A stretch of DNA of 5,968 nucleotides from JBLIOB01 sp047639575 (GTDB taxonomy: Bacteria > Bacteroidota > Bacteroidia > Flavobacteriales_D > Parvicellaceae). The notes beneath the pieces were generated by a model. It searched no databases. It had not been told where the DNA came from and saw only the letters and a program-made list of their open reading frames with translations. Below, piece after piece: positions 1 through 5,291 of this stretch. Both the position numbers and the translations under genes were made by a program. Numbering within the stretch: the first letter of the stretch is position 1; every line of letters starts with the position of its first letter. The stretch is taken from the NCBI GenBank assembly GCA_047639575.1, contig JBLIOB010000266.1, positions 1 to 5,968 of the forward strand, given 5' to 3'.

Positions 1-584
1 TATAGTTTGGCCAAATACTTCGTCACTTTGGATTGAACTTCTGTAACTCGGTATTCTAATTTCAGACCATTTTTCTGAGACCAGATTAATAATTGACTTT
101 TATAGTCGGTATCTGTTTCTCTTAAATAATCGATATCAACCACCTTGTCTAAGATCTTACCATAAAGTGTGCTCTTCGTCTTTGCGAAGCCCTGATCAAC
201 ATATATGGCCCCAATAACGGCTTCAAATACATTTCCTTCTAAGGATTTATACTGATTATTCCCTTTGTAGTACTTCACATGCTCCAACAACTGAATTTTA
301 GTTCCAATTTCGTTCAAGTTTTCTCTGCTTACGATTCGAGATCTAAGTTTTGTTAGAAACCCTTCGTCATCTTCTGGATATTTGTCAAACAAATAAGCAG
401 CTACTACGGTATTAATTACGGAATCACCAAGAAATTCTAATCGCTCGTTATTAGGAAGGTTTTGGTCAAAAGACTTATGCGTGAAAGCCAGTTCATAGAG
501 AGATAAATCTTTCGGCTTAATTCCAAAAGTCGACTGAATGTAATTAGAAAGGGGAGATTTTAGTTTTTTTTTGAAAAGAGCCAA
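1..584 (-). CDS. rnc: Ribonuclease III, C-terminus cut by window edge
   Basis: Endonuclease that cleaves double-stranded RNA in rRNA and mRNA processing. The minus-strand frame from 584 to base 1 gives 194 codons without a stop. The RNase III signature NERLEFLGDSV lies at residues 46-56, giving metal and catalytic residues E47, E50 and D54, with E74 and E121 further on. The position matching E. coli Asp114 is Asn118 (GNVFEA). A double-stranded RNA binding domain begins near residue 158 (DTDYKSQLLIWSQ) and is cut off. The frame contains no ATG. An in-frame TAA at 588-590 limits the start, and TTG at 584-582 is the only plausible initiator, giving (M)ALFKKKLKSPLSNYIQ. It lies 8 nt after the fabF stop, so translation is probably coupled. 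The family and frame are certain; the exact start is inferred. Confidence 0.95.
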   Translation of the reverse strand, partial: MALFKKKLKSPLSNYIQSTFGIKPKDLSLYELAFTHKSFDQNLPNNERLEFLGDSVINTVVAAYLFDKYPEDDEGFLTKLRSRIVSRENLNEIGTKIQLLEHVKYYKGNNQYKSLEGNVFEAVIGAIYVDQGFAKTKSTLYGKILDKVVDIDYLRETDTDYKSQLLIWSQKNGLKLEYRVTEVQSKVTKYLAKL

Positions 585-592
585 ACCTTAAA

Positions 593-1843
593 CTACTGAC
601 ACTTTTTAAAGATGACGCAAGTGTTGTGGCCTCCAAAACCAAAGGTATTGCTCATAGCTGCATTAACAACTCGTTTTTGCGGCTTACCAAAAGTAAAATT
701 CAGTTTGTAGTCAATATTCTCGTCTTCGTGCTCAAAATTAATCGTTGGAGGAACAATATCGTGCACAACTGCCTTGATACAGGCAATTGCCTCAATTGCT
801 CCAGCAGCTCCTAATAAATGGCCTGTCATGGACTTTGTTGAGCCAATGTTCAGTTTATATGCGTGAGGTCCAAATACCTTTTTAATCGCAAGCGTTTCGG
901 CAACATCTCCAAGTGGCGTTGAAGTTCCGTGAACATTAATGTAATCTATTTGGGAAGTATCCATTTCTGCATCTTCCATTGCGAACTTCATCACGTTTGC
1001 CGCACCAATACCTTCTGGATGAGGGGCTGTAATATGATAAGCATCAGCAGTAAGGCCTCCTCCAGCTATTTCAGCATAGATTTTAGCACCTCTAGCGATT
1101 GCGTGCTCGTATTCTTCAACAATAACTGCTCCGGCACCTTCACCCAAAACAAAACCATCTCTGGTTTTATCAAATGGTCTTGAAGCTGTGGTTGGATTAT
1201 CGTTATTTGTTGATAAAGCTTTAATTGCGTTGAAGCCGCCAATCCCTGCAGTTGTTATACTCGCTTCTGATCCTCCTGAGACGATCACTTTAGCTTTGCC
1301 AAGTCGTACATAGTTAAAAGCATCAATCATTGCGTTAGAAGCGGAAGCACAAGCTGAAACGGTTGCGAAATTCGGTCCTCTTAGTCCATACTTGATTGAG
1401 ATATGGCCTGCAGCAATATCAATAATCATTTTAGGAATAAAGAAAGGATTAAACCTCGGGGTACCATCTCCTCTTTCAAAACCAACACATTCTTCTTGGA
1501 AAGTACCAATACCTCCAATACCTGCGCCCCAGATAACACCGGCTCTATCTAGATCTAATTTGTCTAAATCAAGCCCAGAATCCTCCATAGCTTCGGTAGC
1601 TGCCACCATGGCAAACTGACTGAATCGGTCTAGTTTTCTAGCTTCTTTTCTTTCGAAGTGATCAAGTGGGTCAAAGTCTTTGACCTCACAAGCAAATTTA
1701 GTTTTATGAAGAATTGGATCGAAATGAGTCACACTAGCGGCACCGCTTTCTCCTTTGAGTAGCGCATCCCAGTAGTCATTAACCGTTTTCCCAATTGGCG
1801 TAATCGCACCGAGACCAGTTATAACAACTCTCTTCAACTCCAT
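593..1843 (-). CDS. fabF: Beta-ketoacyl-[ACP] synthase II
   Basis: Condensing enzyme of type II fatty acid synthesis in the cytoplasm. It joins malonyl-ACP to acyl-ACP with loss of CO2 to lengthen the chain. The 416-residue length is normal for FabF. The thiolase-fold active site is complete: Cys165 in VSACASAS accepts the acyl chain, and His305 (VHGTSTPLGD) and His342 (GHLLGAAG) carry out decarboxylation, with Lys337 (STKSMTG) close by. The gatekeeper loop NTFGFGGHN is near residues 399-407. The N-terminus MELKRVVITGLGAITPIG is typical, so the ATG at 1843 is the right start. It follows acpP by 21 nt and precedes rnc by 8 nt, which points to one transcript from upstream of acpP. FabF is preferred over FabB because of length and the acpP-fabF pairing. 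No irregularity was seen. Confidence 0.98.
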   Translation of the reverse strand: MELKRVVITGLGAITPIGKTVNDYWDALLKGESGAASVTHFDPILHKTKFACEVKDFDPLDHFERKEARKLDRFSQFAMVAATEAMEDSGLDLDKLDLDRAGVIWGAGIGGIGTFQEECVGFERGDGTPRFNPFFIPKMIIDIAAGHISIKYGLRGPNFATVSACASASNAMIDAFNYVRLGKAKVIVSGGSEASITTAGIGGFNAIKALSTNNDNPTTASRPFDKTRDGFVLGEGAGAVIVEEYEHAIARGAKIYAEIAGGGLTADAYHITAPHPEGIGAANVMKFAMEDAEMDTSQIDYINVHGTSTPLGDVAETLAIKKVFGPHAYKLNIGSTKSMTGHLLGAAGAIEAIACIKAVVHDIVPPTINFEHEDENIDYKLNFTFGKPQKRVVNAAMSNTFGFGGHNTCVIFKKCQ

Positions 1844-1864
1844 CCTAAAATTTTAAATCAACTA

Positions 1865-2101
1865 TTACTTCGCGTTTTCTTCGATATAGGTAACAGCGTC
1901 ACCTACAGTTGCGATTTTTTCAGCTTGATCATCAGGAATAGCAATATTGAATTCCTTTTCAAATTCCATGATCAATTCAACTGTGTCTAAAGAGTCAGCT
2001 CCTAGATCATTAGTAAAGCTAGCTTCTGCAGTAACTTCTGCTTCATCAACACCTAACTTATCTACGATAATTGCTACTACTCTTGAATTTGCATCAGACA
2101 T
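1865..2101 (-). CDS. acpP: Acyl carrier protein
   Basis: Small acidic carrier that holds growing fatty acyl chains on a 4'-phosphopantetheine arm and presents them to FabF and the other Fab enzymes. At 78 residues it has the usual length. The attachment serine is Ser37 in DLGADSLDTVEL, followed by the acidic recognition helix II (VELIMEFEKEF). Three main helices can be read from the sequence, with a short third helix near residues 57-62. The start at 2101 gives MSDANSRVVAIIVDKLGV, as expected for an ACP. The leader upstream of ATG is A/T rich without a clear Shine-Dalgarno, as is common in Bacteroidota. A promoter-like pair of boxes lies at 2136-2166, so this gene probably begins the acpP-fabF-rnc operon, although read-through from the upstream deiodinase-like gene is also possible. 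Confidence 0.98.
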   Translation of the reverse strand: MSDANSRVVAIIVDKLGVDEAEVTAEASFTNDLGADSLDTVELIMEFEKEFNIAIPDDQAEKIATVGDAVTYIEENAK

Positions 2102-2135
2102 AATATTCTTTTTAATTATTGTTTAATTCAGGGTG

Positions 2136-2166
2136 CAAATAAACTACTAATCGCAACTAAAACAAA
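2136..2166 (-). promoter_or_regulatory. Putative Bacteroidota-type promoter for acpP-fabF-rnc
   Basis: Read on the minus strand, TTTG (2166-2163) is followed after 19 nt by TTTATTTG (2143-2136). The latter matches the Bacteroidota -7 consensus TAnnTTTG at all but one fixed position. This would place the start of transcription near 2130, leaving a leader of roughly 28 nt before the acpP ATG. The upstream box ends 3 nt after the stop codon of the preceding gene. The call rests on consensus and spacing alone. Confidence 0.5.
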
Positions 2167-2168
2167 AT

Positions 2169-2852
2169 TTATTCATAATAAACGGTAACGTCCGCCAGTT
2201 GCTTCCTTCCTAAGTCGGGAACTGTAACTTCATCAGCAGGATATCCTACAGGTAACAAAAGAAACGGTCTTTCGTTCGCTGGACGGCCTAAAGCTTTAAT
2301 TAAAAAGTTCATTGGACTTGGTGTATGCGTAAGCGTACAAAGGCCTGCGTTATGAATTGCAGTGATTAAAAAACCTGCCGCAATACCAACAGATTCATTC
2401 ACATAATAGTTGTTTTGCTTGCTTCCATCGGGTCCGTTTTCGTAAACTCGCTTCATTACAATAATTACCCATGGTGCAATGTCAATAAACTCTTTTATCG
2501 CATCGGTTCCTAAAGGGGTTAAATCTCTAATCCACTCTTCACTCATTCTTCCGCTATAGCTCTTCTCCTCCTCTTCTTCGGCTAATTTTCTAATTTCAGA
2601 TTTCAGCTTGGCATTGGATATAAGGCAAAAAGTCCATGGTTGCTTATGAGCACCTGAGGGAGCAGTTGAAGCAGTTTTTATTATGTTTTCAATGATTTCA
2701 ATTGGAATTTCTTTATCAGAAAACTCTCTAATCGACCTCCTCTTATCCATGAATTCATAAAACTCTTGACTGCGATCAATCATTTCCTTTTCCTCAAATC
2801 GAAGTGGATAATGCTTTACAAATGGATACTCTTTTTTCTTACTATCAATCAT
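2169..2852 (-). CDS. Iodotyrosine deiodinase-like nitroreductase-family flavoprotein
   Basis: FMN enzyme of the nitroreductase fold, closest to the iodotyrosine deiodinase (IYD) branch, which removes halide from halogenated tyrosines using reduced flavin. With ATG at 2852 it has 227 residues. RRSIR (38-42) and APSGAH (64-69) are FMN-contact motifs; LLLPVGYP, VPDLGRK and NAGL also match IYD. Compared with human IYD from memory, the three residues that grip the substrate zwitterion are kept with identical spacing: Glu95 (E157), Tyr99 (Y161), Lys120 (K182). Thr177 matches the Thr near flavin N5. The frame extends upstream to 2921, but that stretch (MPYCLHFGSFYY...) does not resemble the family, whereas MIDSKKKEYPF leads directly into the conserved PFVKHYPLRFEEKEM. 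No membrane anchor or signal peptide is present with this start, so it is probably cytosolic. The gene lies 67 nt upstream of acpP on the same strand. A general nitroreductase role is less likely; the natural substrate is inferred. Confidence 0.88.
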   Translation of the reverse strand: MIDSKKKEYPFVKHYPLRFEEKEMIDRSQEFYEFMDKRRSIREFSDKEIPIEIIENIIKTASTAPSGAHKQPWTFCLISNAKLKSEIRKLAEEEEEKSYSGRMSEEWIRDLTPLGTDAIKEFIDIAPWVIIVMKRVYENGPDGSKQNNYYVNESVGIAAGFLITAIHNAGLCTLTHTPSPMNFLIKALGRPANERPFLLLPVGYPADEVTVPDLGRKQLADVTVYYE

Positions 2853-2929
2853 TACAGCCAATGTATTAACTCTTCGATAATAAAAATAATAGAATGAACC
2901 AAAGTGTAAGCAATATGGCAAATATTTTA

Positions 2930-2962
2930 TTTGACTCTTTTTATTGCGCCATTGTACATTTG
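2930..2962 (+). promoter_or_regulatory. Bacteroidota-type promoter for purN operon
   Basis: TTTG at 2930-2933 is followed after 21 nt by TACATTTG at 2955-2962, which matches the -33/-7 consensus TTTG and TAnnTTTG at every fixed position. The predicted start of transcription falls around 2969, leaving a very short leader of about 15 nt before the purN ATG at 2984 with no Shine-Dalgarno sequence. The -33 box is part of a small inverted repeat (2919-2933, CAAATA-3 nt-TATTTG). No equally good promoter was found for the divergent gene. Confidence 0.7.
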
Positions 2963-2983
2963 CAGTAATTTTGCTTCAGTTTT

Positions 2984-3553
2984 ATGGGAAAGAGAGTAGT
3001 CATATTAGCATCTGGTGCCGGCTCAAACGCTGGTAACATTATTCGCCATTTGAGAAATGTTAATGGAGCAGACGTTGTTGCTATTTGTAGTAACAATAGG
3101 TCGGCTGGAGTATTAAACATTGCAGAAGAAGAAGATGTGGAGTCATTTGTGTTTTCAAAATATGAATTAGAAGAAACGGATGTACTAGATCAGTTCTTAG
3201 CCAAAAAAAATCCAGACTTAATCGTGTTAGCAGGTTTTCTATTAAAGTTTCCTGAACGATTAATCAACGAGTATCCTAATAAAGTCATCAACCTGCACCC
3301 TGCTTTGCTTCCAAAATTTGGTGGAAAAGGAATGTATGGCATTAATGTTCATCGAGCAGTTGTTGAAGCGAAAGAAAAAGAGACAGGGATAACTATCCAT
3401 TATGTCAATGAAAATTACGATGAAGGTGCAGTAATTGCTCAATTCTCGAGCGCAGTTCTGGAAGGGGAAACGGCCGAAAATATTCAAGACAAAATTAAAC
3501 TGTTAGAACAAAATTATTTCCCAAAAACGGTAGAAAAAATAATCTTTAAATAA
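2984..3553 (+). CDS. purN: Phosphoribosylglycinamide formyltransferase
   Basis: Third step of de novo purine synthesis: it moves a formyl group from 10-formyltetrahydrofolate to GAR, giving FGAR, in the cytoplasm. The 189-residue length is normal for PurN. The N-terminal phosphate-binding loop reads ASGAGSNAGNI (9-19), followed by CSNNRSAGVL (35-44). The folate/active-site segment is VINLHPALLPKFGGKG, giving catalytic Asn103 and His105, and Asp146 in ENYDEGAVIAQ (143-153) completes the triad. ATG at 2984 gives MGKRVVILASGAGSN, the expected beginning. It is the first gene of a three-gene operon: its TAA is followed after 1 nt by the start of the MarC-family gene. It is transcribed away from the deiodinase-acpP-fabF-rnc block. 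Confidence 0.97.
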   Translation: MGKRVVILASGAGSNAGNIIRHLRNVNGADVVAICSNNRSAGVLNIAEEEDVESFVFSKYELEETDVLDQFLAKKNPDLIVLAGFLLKFPERLINEYPNKVINLHPALLPKFGGKGMYGINVHRAVVEAKEKETGITIHYVNENYDEGAVIAQFSSAVLEGETAENIQDKIKLLEQNYFPKTVEKIIFK

Positions 3554-3554
3554 T

Positions 3555-4193
3555 ATGTTGAACATTGCAGGTATAAGCTTTGACTTAAAAAGTATTGGTG
3601 TTACTACCATGGTTTTATTCGCAGTAATAGACATCGTTGGTTCAATTCCGATCATCATAAGTATTAAAGAAAAAGCCGGAGGTAAAATATTTCCACTTCG
3701 CGCAAGTATCGTTGCATTAGGAATTATGGTGCTCTTTCTATTTTTAGGAGAGTCCATATTAAACGTGATCGGGCTTGACACAAAATCATTTGCAGTTGCT
3801 GGTTCTTTCGTTCTATTCTTTATGGCATTGGAAATGATTTTAGGGATCTCGATCTTTAAAAACGAAGGTGACGAACCCTCTCCTAAGGTTGCGTCAGTTG
3901 TCCCACTTGCATTTCCTATCATTGCTGGAGCAGGAACAATGACTTCGTTAGTCTCCCTGCGTGCTGAATATCAAGTGCAAGATATATTAGTCGCCATCTT
4001 AATAAATATAATTGTCGTTTTTGTGGTATTGCTGTTGACGAAGCGGATAGAAAAATTATTAGGAAAAGGTGGAATTGCGATCATCAAAAAAGTGTTTGGA
4101 ATTATATTATTGGCCATCGCGGTTAAATTATTTACTGAAAACCTTTATCATATGATTAATGTGCTAGAAGGAGCAAATGAAGTTGTAAAATAA
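3555..4193 (+). CDS. MarC family integral membrane protein
   Basis: Inner-membrane protein of the MarC/YchE/YhgN family (NAAT in transporter classification). Despite the name, MarC has not been shown to give antibiotic resistance, and the substrate is unknown. The 212 residues contain about six hydrophobic segments, near residues 13-37, 48-72, 78-101, 114-134, 142-162 and 176-195. Family landmarks are visible: FAVIDIVGSIPI (22-33) where many members have DPxGNxP, ALEMILGISIF (91-101), PLAFPIIAGAGTMTSL (117-132) and KVFGIILLAIAVKLF (179-193). The first and fourth segments resemble each other in kind (a Pro-rich re-entrant stretch), as expected for the family's internal repeat. It begins 1 nt after purN and its stop TAA overlaps the next ATG (TAATG), so the three genes are translationally coupled. 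The family is clear; the function is not. Confidence 0.93.
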   Translation: MLNIAGISFDLKSIGVTTMVLFAVIDIVGSIPIIISIKEKAGGKIFPLRASIVALGIMVLFLFLGESILNVIGLDTKSFAVAGSFVLFFMALEMILGISIFKNEGDEPSPKVASVVPLAFPIIAGAGTMTSLVSLRAEYQVQDILVAILINIIVVFVVLLLTKRIEKLLGKGGIAIIKKVFGIILLAIAVKLFTENLYHMINVLEGANEVVK

Positions 4194-5008
4194 TGGCGGA
4201 GAAAAAGTATTACGTTGTTTGGTCAGGACATAACCCAGGGATATATACTACATGGTCTGATACTCAACGGCAAACCATTGGATTTAAACATGCAAAATTT
4301 AAATCTTTCAAAACCATGGCTGAAGCACAGAATGCCTATGCCAATCCTGATTCTGTTCAACCATCATTTAAGAAAAAGAAGAGCCACTACTACGTAGTTT
4401 GGGCTGGTTTTACGCCTGGCGTGTACAGTGATTGGGAAAAGGCCAAAAGCCAATTAACTGGATTTAAGGGTCCGAAATACAAAACATTTGGGAGCAAACA
4501 ATTGGCAGAAAGAGCCTTTGTTGAAGGTCCAGAGAAGTTTCAAGGCAGCTATAAAAAAACAAGAGACCTAACTCCGGCCGAAGCTGCAAAAATCGGAAGT
4601 CCAATTGAAATGAGCTTGAGTGTAGATGCAGCCTGTAATGGTGTTGGTATTATGGAGTATCAAGGTGTTTGGACATTCAATGAAGAACATGTGATTTTCA
4701 GAATGGGACCTTTTACGGGAGGTTCAAATAACATCGGTGAGTTCCTGGCCCTAGTTCATGGTCTGGCTCATTTTAAAAGAGAAAAGGACCCCAAACTTCA
4801 CGTCATGCCGATCTATTCTGATTCAAAAATTGCGATGAACTGGATCAAGGCAAAACGATGCAGGACCAACCAAATTCCTTCCCCGGAAGTGAAAAACCTC
4901 ATCATGCGAGCGGAGAAATGGTTGCACAACAACACTTTTAGAAACCCAATATTGAAATGGGAAACCAAAGCTTGGGGAGAGATTCCTGCAGATTTTGGAA
5001 GAAAGTGA
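4193..5008 (+). CDS. rnhA: Ribonuclease H with two N-terminal viroplasmin (hybrid-binding) domains
   Basis: Endonuclease that degrades the RNA strand of RNA-DNA hybrids such as R-loops and primers. Of 271 residues, the first part holds two copies of the caulimovirus viroplasmin/RNase H1 hybrid-binding domain: residues 6-50 (YYVVWSGHNPGIYTTW...) and 66-112 (YYVVWAGFTPGVYSDW...), each with the YYVVW, PG-x-Y, GFK and KxF landmarks. A basic linker (59-64) separates them. The RNase H domain runs from about 139 to the end, with a complete DEDD set: Asp145 (SVDAACNG), Glu183 (NNIGEFLALVHG), Asp210 (IYSDSKIA) and Asp267 (IPADFGRK). It ends directly after the last catalytic Asp, as in viroplasmin-type RNases H of Bacteroidota. 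The ATG overlaps the MarC stop by 1 nt. I recall one hybrid-binding domain as usual in bacterial members, so the duplication is notable. It is last in the purN operon. Confidence 0.93.
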   Translation: MAEKKYYVVWSGHNPGIYTTWSDTQRQTIGFKHAKFKSFKTMAEAQNAYANPDSVQPSFKKKKSHYYVVWAGFTPGVYSDWEKAKSQLTGFKGPKYKTFGSKQLAERAFVEGPEKFQGSYKKTRDLTPAEAAKIGSPIEMSLSVDAACNGVGIMEYQGVWTFNEEHVIFRMGPFTGGSNNIGEFLALVHGLAHFKREKDPKLHVMPIYSDSKIAMNWIKAKRCRTNQIPSPEVKNLIMRAEKWLHNNTFRNPILKWETKAWGEIPADFGRK

Positions 5009-5291
5009 TGTTTTAAATTTTTGGCTGAAAGAAGCTAAGAAATTATAGTCGGTTGGTACATAATTACCTCCGGGAAGATTATGACATACGCCTCATCATT
5101 CGAATATAATTTCACAATCCGTTTGACTTATTTTTAAGTTTAAACCCTGTTTTTTATAATATCATCATTTCGGCAGGAGAAAAATTGATTCTAAAACAAC
5201 TTGGATTAATAAAATTGAATCTTGTAGAGTATGCTAGACCTGATCCAACGAGACCAAGCTACCAAGAACATCTATAGTTCTATCTACGGCT
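5009..5291. other. Intergenic region between convergent genes, no supportable gene
   Basis: These 283 bases lie between the ends of the RNase H gene (+) and the secreted monooxygenase-like gene (-). The region is AT-rich, with a run of six to seven T near 5150-5155. It should contain the terminators of both genes, but no strong GC stem followed by a T-tract is visible. The best inverted repeat is AGAAC/GTTCT at 5265-5281, with a 7-nt loop and no U-tail. Frames open to 5277 lack an ATG and show no recognised protein. Confidence 0.6.

Noticed and set aside
626..1619. Plus-strand open frames opposite fabF
   Set aside because: They are fully antisense to an intact fabF and their translations lack any family feature.
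2853..2921. N-terminal extension of 23 residues on the deiodinase-like protein, from an ATG at 2921
   Set aside because: It does not resemble the family N-terminus, runs into the promoter region of purN, and the ATG at 2852 leads straight into conserved sequence.
2890..2924. Minus-strand promoter for the deiodinase-like gene (TATTTG and TACACTTTG)
   Set aside because: The boxes are about 10 nt apart instead of 19-21, and the second has one extra base relative to TAnnTTTG.
3503..3922. Minus-strand open frame of 139 codons opposite purN and the MarC-family gene
   Set aside because: It is antisense to two clear protein families and shows no recognisable domain, so it is a shadow frame.
5081..5137. 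Short plus-strand ORF of 18 residues (MTYASSFEYN...)
   Set aside because: Very short, with no recognised family and no promoter or ribosome-site support.
5110..5277. Stop-free plus-strand frame, with a possible TTG start at 5185 after AGGAGA, ending RPDPTRPSYQEHL
   Set aside because: No ATG, only about 30 codons from the TTG, and Shine-Dalgarno-driven starts are unusual in Bacteroidota. I cannot support it as a gene without conservation data.
5265..5281. AGAAC/GTTCT inverted repeat near the end of the secreted monooxygenase-like gene as a terminator
   Set aside because: The stem has only 5 bp, the loop is AT-rich, and no T-tract follows on either strand.
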